This document shows positions 1 to 6,663 of a stretch of DNA of 43,756 nucleotides, in pieces (within the stretch, counting starts at the first letter, position 1; each line of letters starts with the position of its first letter). A model generated the notes under the pieces. That model searched no databases. It saw only the letters and a program-made list of their open reading frames with translations, and was not told the DNA's origin. The stretch comes from Gordonia sp. (in: high G+C Gram-positive bacteria) (lineage in GTDB: Bacteria; Actinomycetota; Actinomycetes; Mycobacteriales; Mycobacteriaceae): the NCBI RefSeq assembly GCF_012515855.1, contig NZ_JAAYXO010000057.1, positions 1 through 43,756 of the forward strand. The letters are read 5' to 3'. Both the position numbers and the translations under genes were made by a program.

Positions 1-258
1 ACCGGCAACTTCGTGACCCAGACCTTCACCACGACCACCAGCGGTCGTCGCTACCGCTCGCAGATGCGCGCGCACGGCGACCCCGGTTACAAGGCCACCG
101 CCGTGATGCTCGGTGAGAGCGCCCTGGCATTGGCACTGGACCGCGATCGCCTCCCCGACCGCGCCGGCGTCCTGACCCCCGCCGTGGCGATGGGCGACGC
201 ACTCATCGACCGCCTACGGTCCGCGGGCTTCGTCGTCGAGGCGCACGAGCTCACCTGA
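1..258 (+). CDS. Saccharopine dehydrogenase-like / trans-acting enoyl reductase family protein, C-terminal part
   Basis: The reading frame is open from the first base of the window, so the 5' part is missing; 85 residues to the TGA are visible. The segment with GDPGYKATAVMLGESALALA followed by GVLTPAVAMGDALIDRLRSAGF is what I recognise as the C-terminal end of the NAD(P)-binding saccharopine dehydrogenase-like family, which in mycobacteria includes trans-acting enoyl reductases. The Rossmann fold lies outside the window, so cofactor and substrate cannot be judged. It converges on the thioesterase gene with only 28 bases between the stops. An exact substrate would be a guess. Confidence 0.75.
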   Translation, partial: TGNFVTQTFTTTTSGRRYRSQMRAHGDPGYKATAVMLGESALALALDRDRLPDRAGVLTPAVAMGDALIDRLRSAGFVVEAHELT

Positions 259-280
259 GGGCGTCGTCGTCGGTGGGCTC
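247..280. terminator. Weak hairpin between convergent genes
   Basis: GAGCTCACC (247-255) can pair with GGTGGGCTC (272-280), with one G-U pair and a 16-base loop. It overlaps the end of the upstream gene and sits just before the convergent thioesterase stop. There is no T-tract, so termination is only a possibility. Confidence 0.25.
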
Positions 281-286
281 GAGCGG

Positions 287-943
287 CTAGGCCTGCCCTG
301 GTTTCAAAGCGATGAACAGCGCGTCCATCTCGGCGCAGAGGCGGTCACCGTCGTACAGCGTCCCGCGGACGAAGTACTTGCGACCTTCGACGCGCTCGAC
401 CCATGTACGCAGCGCGAGCGGGGTCTCCAGCGGAGTCAGCGACCGGTAGTTCACCGTCAGGTACCCGGTGCGAGCGACGCCGCCAAGCTTCAGCGCGGCC
501 GCCATGCCGCCGAGGTCGTCGAACGCGATGGCCACGTGGCCGCCGTGCGCGACGCCGTTGCCCCCGAGGTGGAAACGACGGAAGGTGACGGTCGCATCGA
601 CACCGTCGGGACCACCGTCGAGGATCTCGTACGGCGGCAGCGTGATGTTGCCGCGCGACGGCAGGTCGATGCGGGTGCCGGACGGCGAGGTCCACTCGTC
701 GACCAGCATGGTGTCGAGCTTGGCGTTGAGCTTCTTGAGGTCTTCGATCACCTCGTCGGCCAGATCCGGAGTCGGAGACGCGTAGCGCACCTTGTCCATG
801 AACGTTCGAACCTGCTCGATCATCTCGCCGTAGCTGGGACCGCCGCGTTCAACGGTCACCTCGAGTTCAGCGCGGAAACCGCCCTGGTGCTGCGAGTCGC
901 CTTCGGCAGGCACGTTCCACTTCTGGTCGGGTGCACCCTTCAT
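287..943 (-). CDS. PaaI-type hotdog-fold acyl-CoA thioesterase
   Basis: This 218-residue protein has a C-terminal hotdog domain (about residues 95-215). The helix-start motif GNGVAHGGHVAIAFDDLGG is typical of PaaI/YbgC-type thioesterases that hydrolyse acyl-CoA; the HGG turn and the following Asp are the conserved elements. The first 90 residues are charged, predicted helical and not obviously part of the domain. The start codon overlaps the stop of the TetR gene as ATGA (940-943), so the two are translationally coupled. It is the last gene of a minus-strand acyl-CoA catabolism operon. The substrate is unknown; a branched or short-chain acyl-CoA is inferred from the neighbours. Confidence 0.8.
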   Translation of the reverse strand: MKGAPDQKWNVPAEGDSQHQGGFRAELEVTVERGGPSYGEMIEQVRTFMDKVRYASPTPDLADEVIEDLKKLNAKLDTMLVDEWTSPSGTRIDLPSRGNITLPPYEILDGGPDGVDATVTFRRFHLGGNGVAHGGHVAIAFDDLGGMAAALKLGGVARTGYLTVNYRSLTPLETPLALRTWVERVEGRKYFVRGTLYDGDRLCAEMDALFIALKPGQA

Positions 944-1662
944 CTCTTCACCGTATCCCTCGGTCCGACAGGATCATCCGTCGGCACAATATTGCTCGAC
1001 TCCCGGTCCAGGAGCCGGTCGAGCTTCTTCTCGATCCGTGCCAGCTTCTCGTCCGAAGCGGACTGCCTGCTGCTGCCGACCAGCAGATCCACGATCTGTC
1101 GGCCGACATCGACGGTGTTCACCGGGCGCCCGGCGTAACGCTGACCGCGCGCGCTGTGCTCCAGCGTCCCGAAGATCATGTCGCGCGCGAGTGCCGTCGG
1201 AAAGGTCTCGTCCAACTCACCGGCCGCCTTCATCTCGTCGATGACACCGGTGTAGATCCGCGTGTACCGCCGATTGGACTCGATCACGACCTCGGCGAGC
1301 TCGGTTCCCGGAAAGGTCTGCGCGGCGTGGATGTAGGCCTGCACCAGATCCCACTTCTGGGCCATCATCGCGCACCAGTCCGACACCAGCCGCCGCAACT
1401 GTTCCGTGGGCGTGCCGTCGGCCACGGCCTGCTCCCCCTGCCGCTGGAGACTCTCGTAGAACTCCCGGGTCACAGCCGTGAGCAGTCCCAACTTGTTGGA
1501 GTAGTGCAGGAAGACGGTGCCCTCCGACACCCCCGCGCGCCGTGCGATCTCCGCCGTCGTCGCGGCTTGGAAGCCCGACGCGGCGAAGCACTCGGCGGCG
1601 GCGGCGCGGACCGTCGCGCGCGTGCGCTCGCTCTTGGTTCCGGCCGCCGCTCGCTCGATCAC
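940..1662 (-). CDS. TetR family transcriptional regulator
   Basis: A 240-residue protein with an N-terminal TetR DNA-binding domain at about residues 15-65: the helix-turn-helix AEIARRAGVSEGTVFLHYSNKLGLL is diagnostic. The remainder is the all-helical ligand-binding and dimerisation domain, and the last 60 residues are charged. It starts at a GTG with no clear ribosome binding site, 13 bases downstream of the enoyl-CoA hydratase stop, and overlaps the thioesterase by 4 bases. Being embedded in an acyl-CoA catabolism operon suggests that it senses an acyl-CoA and represses its own operon. The candidate operator lies upstream of the first gene, around 3561-3603. The ligand is inferred. Confidence 0.88.
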   Translation of the reverse strand: MIERAAAGTKSERTRATVRAAAAECFAASGFQAATTAEIARRAGVSEGTVFLHYSNKLGLLTAVTREFYESLQRQGEQAVADGTPTEQLRRLVSDWCAMMAQKWDLVQAYIHAAQTFPGTELAEVVIESNRRYTRIYTGVIDEMKAAGELDETFPTALARDMIFGTLEHSARGQRYAGRPVNTVDVGRQIVDLLVGSSRQSASDEKLARIEKKLDRLLDRESSNIVPTDDPVGPRDTVKR

Positions 1663-1675
1663 CGAATCCGGCCGA

Positions 1676-2452
1676 TCAGCGATGCTGGAAGTTCGGCTCG
1701 CGCTTCTCCGCGAAGGCGCTCATGCCCTCGGTCTGGTCGGCCGTGGCGAACAGCGAGTAGAACAGGCTGCGCTCGGTGCGCACACCTTCGGTCAGTCCGG
1801 ACTCGAAGGCGCGGTTCACCGCCTCCTTGGCGTACGACGACGCGATGAACGACTTGCTCGCGATGGTCGCGGCGACCTCGCGTGCGGTGCTGACGACCTC
1901 GTCGGTCGGCACCACGCGGGAGACCAGACCGAGCTTCTCCGCTTCGTCGACCTTCATCTGACGTCCGGTGAGGATCAGATCCATGGCCTTGGCCTTGCCG
2001 ACGGCGCGGGTGAGTCGCTGCGATCCGCCGATACCGGGGATGACGCCGAGGTTGATCTCGGGCTGACCGAACCGGGCGTTCTCACCCGCGATGATCATGT
2101 CGCACAGCATCGCGAGCTCACAGCCGCCGCCGAGCGCGTACCCGGAGACGGCAGCGATGATCGGGGTGCGGGTCCGAGCCAGGTCGTCCCAGGCGCCGAA
2201 GAACTGTTCGCCCGCGACGTCACTGAAGCTCTTGGACTGCATCTCCTTGATGTCGGCGCCGGCGGCGAAGGCCTTCTCCGACCCGGTGATCACGATCGCG
2301 CCGATCCCGGGGTCGACGTCGAACCCGCGGACCGCGGCGACGACCTCGCCCATCAGCTCCGTGTTCAGCGCGTTGAGGGCCTTGGGCCGGTTGAGGGTGA
2401 TGACGGCGACGCGGCCGTCGGTCTCGGTGAGGATGGTCTGGTACTCGGTCAT
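1676..2452 (-). CDS. Enoyl-CoA hydratase (EchA8-like crotonase)
   Basis: A 258-residue crotonase-fold enzyme that hydrates 2-enoyl-CoA to 3-hydroxyacyl-CoA in beta-oxidation. The oxyanion-hole segments are visible as [10 protein letters not shown] and [13 protein letters not shown], and the catalytic glutamates sit in the [12 protein letters not shown] region. A longer start at 2464 exists, but ATG 2452 is preceded by GGAGAACCGG at good spacing and gives the usual EchA8 length, so I chose it. The gene follows the hydroxyisobutyryl-CoA hydrolase gene closely. The pair resembles echA9-echA8 (Rv1071c-Rv1070c) of M. tuberculosis. The substrate chain length cannot be read from the sequence. Confidence 0.9.
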   Translation of the reverse strand: MTEYQTILTETDGRVAVITLNRPKALNALNTELMGEVVAAVRGFDVDPGIGAIVITGSEKAFAAGADIKEMQSKSFSDVAGEQFFGAWDDLARTRTPIIAAVSGYALGGGCELAMLCDMIIAGENARFGQPEINLGVIPGIGGSQRLTRAVGKAKAMDLILTGRQMKVDEAEKLGLVSRVVPTDEVVSTAREVAATIASKSFIASSYAKEAVNRAFESGLTEGVRTERSLFYSLFATADQTEGMSAFAEKREPNFQHR

Positions 2453-2477
2453 CCGGTTCTCCATTCGAGGTGGTGGA

Positions 2478-3551
2478 TCAGGGTTCGACGATGGTCAGTT
2501 CGAGGCCGTCGGGCAGCGGTGCGAAGAAGGCGTCGACGATGGCGGGCGTCACGGCTGCGATGTCGGCCGGATTCCACGACGGGTTGCGATCCTTGTCGAT
2601 GACCTGAGCGCGGATGCCCTCGGCCATGTCGTGGTTGGCGACGCAGCGCAGTGACACGCGGTACTCGCGGTGCAGCGCCTCGTCGAGCGTCGGCAGCGGA
2701 TTCCGCAGGGTCCGCAGGGTGACGGCCAGCGTCGTCGGGCTCTTGGCGCGCAGCGTCGCGGCCGCCTTGTCCGCCGACTCGGTGCCGACCGCTTCACAGC
2801 GGCGGATGATCTCGGCGACGTCGTCGGCGGCGAAGGCCTCGCGAATCCAGTCGCGCTGGGCATACAGGTCCGACTCCGGCGGGGTCTGCGCGAACTCGGC
2901 GATGGCCTGATCGACGGAGGTGGCGGTGATCGCCGCGACGAAGGCATCCAGGTCGGCGGCCAGAACGTAGTGATCGGCGATGCCGAGGGCAACGGCGTCG
3001 GCGCCGTTGACCGAGGTCGCGGTGAGCCCCAGGTAGACACCGAGGTTGTCGGCGATCTGCGACAACAGGTGGGTGCCGCCGACGTCGGGGCAGAAGCCGA
3101 TGCCGGTCTCGGGCATCGCGAGACGTGTGCGGTCGGTGACGATGCGGGTGTTCGCGTGCGCAGAGACGCCGACGCCGCCACCCATCACGATGCCGTCCAT
3201 CAGCGCGACGTACGGCTTGGGGTACTTCGCGATCTCGGAGTTGAGCTGGTACTCCTCGCGCCAGAAGACCGCCGACGGGCAGGCCGCCGCTTCGGCGTCG
3301 CCGCCACCGGATTCGACCAGCTGCTTGGCGTCGCGGTGGATCGACACGATGTCGCCGCCCGCGCACAGCCCACGCTCGCCCGCGCCCGACAGAACGACGG
3401 CCTTGACCGCATCGTCATCGCGCCACTGCCGCAGCGCCGCCGCCATGAGGTCGACCATCTCGTCGTTCAACGCGTTGATCGCCTTGGGCCGGTTGAGCAC
3501 CAGCCGCCCGACGCCGCCGTCCAGCGATACCAATACTGGCTTCTCCGTCAC
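2478..3551 (-). CDS. 3-hydroxyisobutyryl-CoA hydrolase / enoyl-CoA hydratase-isomerase (EchA9-like)
   Basis: A crotonase-superfamily protein of 357 residues, about 100 longer than a plain enoyl-CoA hydratase. That length and the C-terminal region with [27 protein letters not shown] are characteristic of the 3-hydroxyisobutyryl-CoA hydrolase subgroup used in valine degradation. Oxyanion-hole segments are [12 protein letters not shown] and [14 protein letters not shown], and the acid residue lies in [16 protein letters not shown] 3551 is preceded by AAGGGAG five bases upstream, so I prefer it to the GTG at 3578. It is the first gene of a four-gene minus-strand operon and is divergent from menB. 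Hydrolase versus hydratase activity is inferred from length and motifs. Confidence 0.82.
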   Translation of the reverse strand: MTEKPVLVSLDGGVGRLVLNRPKAINALNDEMVDLMAAALRQWRDDDAVKAVVLSGAGERGLCAGGDIVSIHRDAKQLVESGGGDAEAAACPSAVFWREEYQLNSEIAKYPKPYVALMDGIVMGGGVGVSAHANTRIVTDRTRLAMPETGIGFCPDVGGTHLLSQIADNLGVYLGLTATSVNGADAVALGIADHYVLAADLDAFVAAITATSVDQAIAEFAQTPPESDLYAQRDWIREAFAADDVAEIIRRCEAVGTESADKAAATLRAKSPTTLAVTLRTLRNPLPTLDEALHREYRVSLRCVANHDMAEGIRAQVIDKDRNPSWNPADIAAVTPAIVDAFFAPLPDGLELTIVEP

Positions 3552-3560
3552 TGCTTCTCC

Positions 3561-3603
3561 CTTGAACTCAAGTGGCACTCAGTTCGAAACATATTACTTG
3601 AAC
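3561..3603 (-). promoter_or_regulatory. Candidate promoter and repressor site of the acyl-CoA catabolism operon
   Basis: On the minus strand the half-site GTTCAAG occurs twice, at 3603-3597 and 3567-3561. The first copy is followed by TAATAT (a good -10 hexamer) and then TTCGAAC, making an imperfect inverted repeat over 3582-3603. The second copy is part of CTTGA-ac-TCAAG just upstream of the ribosome binding site. This arrangement fits binding by the TetR protein encoded in the same operon. No good -35 box is visible. Assignment to that regulator is inference. Confidence 0.4.
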
Positions 3604-3715
3604 ACGATAGATCGAAAGAAGCCCCGGACCGCGTGACGACGAATTGAGTGCTGCTACAGCAGGCTTGATTCGGTCCGGGACCGTACCGTCGGATCGATCC
3701 CACTAAGGTCAAGTC

Positions 3716-4651
3716 ATGTTCGACGAAACCCAGTGGAAGCCCGTACGCGGCTTCGAAGATCTCACCGACATCACCTACCACCGCCACGTCGGCGAGGGCC
3801 GCGAGAACGGCATCGTCCGCATCGCCTTCGACCGCCCCGAAGTCCGCAACGCGTTCCGTCCGCACACCGTGGACGAACTGTTCCGCACGTTCGATCACGC
3901 GCGCCGCTCCCCCGACGTCGGCACGGTGCTGCTGACCGGCAACGGGCCGTCGCCCAAGGACGGCGGCTGGGCCTTCTGCAGCGGCGGCGACCAGCGCATC
4001 CGCGGACGCAGCGGCTACCAGTACGCGCAGAGCCACGACTCCGACGTCGCCGGGGCGACCGTCGACGGCGTCGACGAAGCCCGAGTGAAGGCCGAGGGCG
4101 GTCGGCTGCACATCCTCGAGGTACAACGGTTGATCCGCACCATGCCCAAGGTCGTCATCGCCGTGGTGAACGGCTGGGCGGCAGGCGGCGGCCATTCGCT
4201 GCACGTGGTCGCGGACCTGACCCTGGCCTCGCGTGAGCATGCTCGGTTCAAGCAGACCGACGCCGATGTCGGCAGCTTCGACGCCGGGTACGGCAGCGCG
4301 TACCTGGCCAAGCAGGTCGGGCAGAAGTTCGCCCGCGAGATCTTCTTCCTCGGCGAGGCCTACGACGCCGAGACCATGCAGCGGATGGGGGCGGTGAACC
4401 GCGTCGTCGACCACGCCGAGCTCGAGAACACCGCCATCGAGTGGGCACGAAAGATCAACGGGAAGTCGCCGACGGCTCAGCGCATGCTGAAGTTCGCGTT
4501 CAACCTGACCGACGACGGACTGATGGGCCAGCAGGTGTTCGCAGGCGAGGCGACCCGCCTGGCGTACATGACCGACGAAGCCGTCGAGGGCCGCGACGCG
4601 TTCCTGGAGAAGCGCGATCCCGACTGGGACCCCTTCCCCTACTACTACTGA
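3716..4651 (+). CDS. menB: 1,4-dihydroxy-2-naphthoyl-CoA synthase (MenB)
   Basis: A crotonase-fold enzyme of 311 residues that cyclises o-succinylbenzoyl-CoA to 1,4-dihydroxy-2-naphthoyl-CoA in menaquinone synthesis. MenB hallmarks are the opening region with ITYHRHVGEGRENGIVRIAFDRPEVRNAFRP, the long insertion KDGGWAFCSGGDQRIRGRSGYQY, NGWAAGGGHSLHVVADLTLAS, the QTDADVGSFDAGYGSAYLA segment and the C-terminal WDPFPYYY. The length agrees with mycobacterial MenB. ATG 3716 has AAGG about nine bases upstream. It is divergent from the acyl-CoA operon; menE and menA follow downstream with other genes between. The stop codon region is tandemly repeated (see the repeat entry). Confidence 0.96.
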   Translation: MFDETQWKPVRGFEDLTDITYHRHVGEGRENGIVRIAFDRPEVRNAFRPHTVDELFRTFDHARRSPDVGTVLLTGNGPSPKDGGWAFCSGGDQRIRGRSGYQYAQSHDSDVAGATVDGVDEARVKAEGGRLHILEVQRLIRTMPKVVIAVVNGWAAGGGHSLHVVADLTLASREHARFKQTDADVGSFDAGYGSAYLAKQVGQKFAREIFFLGEAYDAETMQRMGAVNRVVDHAELENTAIEWARKINGKSPTAQRMLKFAFNLTDDGLMGQQVFAGEATRLAYMTDEAVEGRDAFLEKRDPDWDPFPYYY

Positions 4652-4683
4652 CCCCCCAACTACTGACCCCCCCTACTACTGAC
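4640..4683 (+). repeat. Short tandem repeat over the menB stop codon
   Basis: Three copies of CTACTGA occur at 4645-4651, 4660-4666 and 4676-4682, separated by C-runs, with a period of 15-16 bases. The first copy holds the menB stop and the second TGA is in the same frame. This looks like recent slippage duplication of the gene end. Confidence 0.8.
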
Positions 4684-4701
4684 ACTGTTACCGGGAGAAC
4701 C

Positions 4702-5193
4702 ATGCGACTTCGCGACAACCCCATCATCGAAGTGAGCCGAAAGCTGCCGTGCACGCCGGAGCGGGCCTGGGAACTGGTCACCGACATCACCCTGCCGACC
4801 CGCGCCGAAGGCGAGCTGCAAGCCGCCGAGTGGATCGACGGCGCCGATGCGGTGGCGGTCGGCGCCCGCTTCGTCGGCCGGAACTCCAACGACCAGATGG
4901 GCGAATGGGAGACCTTGAGCATCGTCACCGAGGTGGAGGAGGGACGCCGCTGGGCCTGGTCGGTGGGCGTCGAAGGATCTGAGCCGTGGGCTACCTGGGG
5001 CTTCGAGGTGGACCCTTCCCGCGTCGGGGCCGTAGTCCGTCAGTGGGCCCGGGTCGGCGACGGCGACTCGCCGTTCCGCGGTTTCATCGCCGCCGCTCCG
5101 GAGAAGGAGGGCGTCATCATCGACAACCGCCTCGGCGTCTGGCGGCGCGGCATGGAATCGAACCTCGACCTGATCGAGGCTGCGATCGGCTGA
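4702..5193 (+). CDS. SRPBCC family (START/polyketide cyclase-like) protein
   Basis: This 163-residue protein opens with IEVSRKLPCTPERAWELVTDITLPTRA, the first strand and helix of the SRPBCC helix-grip fold, and continues with alternating strands (GARFVGRNSNDQMGEWETLSIVTEV) and a long C-terminal helix (RRGMESNLDLIEAAIG). Such proteins bind hydrophobic ligands in a cavity; the ligand here is unknown. ATG 4702 is preceded by GGGAGAACC, a good ribosome binding site. A longer frame reading back to 4441 lies inside menB and is rejected. The gene follows menB by 50 bases in the same direction, so co-transcription is possible, but the intervening repeats weaken that. Confidence 0.8.
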   Translation: MRLRDNPIIEVSRKLPCTPERAWELVTDITLPTRAEGELQAAEWIDGADAVAVGARFVGRNSNDQMGEWETLSIVTEVEEGRRWAWSVGVEGSEPWATWGFEVDPSRVGAVVRQWARVGDGDSPFRGFIAAAPEKEGVIIDNRLGVWRRGMESNLDLIEAAIG

Positions 5194-5208
5194 CGCTCCG
5201 CTGTCTGA

Positions 5209-5275
5209 AAACGCACTATGCGTTGCTCCCCGCAACGGCTTGAAGCCTGAGCGGGAAGCAACGCATAGTGCGTTT
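5209..5275. repeat. 25-bp inverted repeat with nested small hairpin between convergent genes
   Basis: The arm 5209-5233 is complementary to 5251-5275 at 24 of 25 positions. The 17-base loop contains a further small inverted repeat, GGCT-tga-AGCC. The arm core ACGCACTATGCGT is itself close to palindromic. It lies between the stops of the SRPBCC gene (+) and the oxidoreductase gene (-), so a bidirectional terminator is the simplest reading, but there is no T-tract. A dispersed palindromic element is the alternative. Confidence 0.75.
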
Positions 5276-5278
5276 GAT

Positions 5279-5321
5279 CGCCTGTAGACCTGTGCTCGCC
5301 TGTAGACCTGTGCTCGCCTGT
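5279..5321. repeat. 18-bp tandem repeat, two full copies plus a part
   Basis: The unit CGCCTGTAGACCTGTGCT occurs at 5279-5296 and 5297-5314, followed by the partial CGCCTGT. It abuts the 25-bp inverted repeat on one side and lies 10 bases from the stop of the oxidoreductase gene on the other. No coding role is visible. Confidence 0.85.
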
Positions 5322-5331
5322 CGGCCTTCGT

Positions 5332-6393
5332 CTAGCCGACGAGTTCGGCCAGGACCCGCATGTCCTCGACGCGCTGCTCATGCGTCCACGCGGCGGGCGA
5401 GGCCAGCAGGACGCCGACGCCGCTCTCGCGGAATCGTTCCACCTGCTCGGCGACGGCGGACCGGGGCCCGATCAGGCTCATGGCCTCGATCAGTTCCTGC
5501 GGCACCGCGGCAGCGGCCTCGTCCTTCTTGCCGTCCAAGTACAGGTCCTGGATCAGCTTGGCCTCGTCGACGTAGCCGTATCGCTGCACCAGCGAGTTGT
5601 AGAAGTTCTTGCCGCGTGCGCCCATTCCGCCGATGTAGAGGGCACTGTGGTGGCGGACCGCGTGCTGAGCGGCGGCGATCTGATCGACGTCCTCGGTGAT
5701 CAGCGCGCTGGTCTGAACCACGATTCGGAGGTCGGGCAGCGACGGGTCCCGCTTGGCGTTGCCCGCCGCCAGCGGCTCGCCGAAGGCGGCGTCGACGTGG
5801 TCGGGGTGGTAGAGGAAGGGCTGCAGTTCCTCGAACAACTCAGCGGCGAGTTCGACGTTCTTGGGTCCGATCGCGGCGAGCAGCATCGGGATCCGGTCAC
5901 GGACCGGGTGGTTGATGATCTTCAACGCCTTACCGAGTCCGCTGCCGCCGTCCTCTTTGGTGAGGGGCAGCTGGTAGTGCTTGCCGCGGTGCTCGACGCG
6001 CTCGCGCCGCCACACCTGACGGCAGATCTCGGCGTTCTCGCGGGCACGTCCGAGCGGGTAGTCGTACTTGACGCCGTGGAATCCTTCGATCACCTGCGGC
6101 CCGGAGGCGCCGATGCCCAGCACCGCACGACCGCCGCTGATGTAGTCGAGGCCCGCGGCGGTCATGGCGAGGTTGGTGGGGGTCCGCGAATACATCGGGA
6201 GAATGCCGGTCTGCAGTTCCATCGTCTCGGTGCGGGCGGCGATGTAACCGAGCTGGCTCACGGCGTCGAAGCTGTAGGCCTCGGGCACCGCGACGCGGCG
6301 CACGCCCACCCCCTCGAAGTCGCGGAGGTTATCGATGGTCTCGCGGAAGTCGCCCGCGTAGTTGATCGGCATTCCCAGCGTCATCGGCGTCAT
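5332..6393 (-). CDS. LLM-class, probably F420-dependent, oxidoreductase
   Basis: A bacterial luciferase-like monooxygenase-fold protein of 353 residues. The N-terminal TLGMPINYAGDFRETIDNLRDFE, GYIAARTETMELQTGILPMYSRTP and LDYISGGRAVLGIGASGPQVIEGFHG are typical of the F420-dependent LLM group, as are the later regions RIPMLLAAIGPKNVELAAEL and ALYIGGMG. The reaction is unknown; many members use reduced F420 in actinobacteria. ATG 6393 was chosen by homology of the start; no ribosome binding site is seen and a GTG at 6411 is an alternative. It is divergent from pitA, with 270 bases between the two starts, and converges on the SRPBCC gene. Confidence 0.88.
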   Translation of the reverse strand: MTPMTLGMPINYAGDFRETIDNLRDFEGVGVRRVAVPEAYSFDAVSQLGYIAARTETMELQTGILPMYSRTPTNLAMTAAGLDYISGGRAVLGIGASGPQVIEGFHGVKYDYPLGRARENAEICRQVWRRERVEHRGKHYQLPLTKEDGGSGLGKALKIINHPVRDRIPMLLAAIGPKNVELAAELFEELQPFLYHPDHVDAAFGEPLAAGNAKRDPSLPDLRIVVQTSALITEDVDQIAAAQHAVRHHSALYIGGMGARGKNFYNSLVQRYGYVDEAKLIQDLYLDGKKDEAAAAVPQELIEAMSLIGPRSAVAEQVERFRESGVGVLLASPAAWTHEQRVEDMRVLAELVG

Positions 6394-6472
6394 GCGCTGA
6401 TTCTGGCACACGTGCGTGACATCGTCTCATCGACGGTTGGCAGGGATTCGACATCGGCCGCCCGCGAGGTCA

Positions 6473-6568
6473 TTCACCTGGACTTAACCTTGCCTTCACC
6501 TGCGGATCGAACGGAACGGGCAACTCCGGGTGACGTCCACTCCACGGTTCGGTGAACATTCCGTTAAC
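6473..6568. promoter_or_regulatory. PHO-box-like array of 11-bp repeats upstream of pitA
   Basis: Three direct repeats start exactly 11 bases apart: TTCACC (6473), TTAACC (6484) and TTCACC (6495). Further on, GTGAAC (6552) and GTTAAC (6563) are the same core in the opposite orientation, again 11 apart. Direct repeats with this core and period are the known architecture of PHO boxes bound by OmpR-type phosphate regulators such as Streptomyces PhoP. The downstream gene encodes a phosphate transporter. Binding by RegX3, whose gene lies at the window end, is inference. Confidence 0.6.
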
Positions 6569-6626
6569 GACCCCCGATACAGTTTAAATCCCCAGGTCAA
6601 CGCCCCAAACGGAACGTTGCATCGAG

Positions 6627-6663
6627 TTGACTACCCCCACCGATCGCCGGTCATAGTTGTCGC
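6627..6663 (+). promoter_or_regulatory. Possible leaderless promoter of pitA
   Basis: TTGACT (6627-6632) and CATAGT (6652-6657) are separated by 19 bases, and the hexamer ends six bases before the ATG at 6664. That spacing would start the transcript at the A of the start codon. No ribosome binding site is visible, which supports a leaderless mRNA. The -35/-10 spacing is slightly long. Confidence 0.4.

Noticed and set aside
4441-5193. SRPBCC gene starting inside menB
   Set aside because: ATG 4702 with GGGAG upstream begins the fold; the extra N-terminus is an out-of-frame menB translation.
5209-5275. Inverted repeat as an insertion sequence end
   Set aside because: No transposase lies inside or nearby; only a MITE-like or terminator interpretation remains.
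5279-5321. Tandem repeat as a CRISPR array
   Set aside because: Units are 18 bases directly adjacent with no spacers, and no cas genes are nearby.
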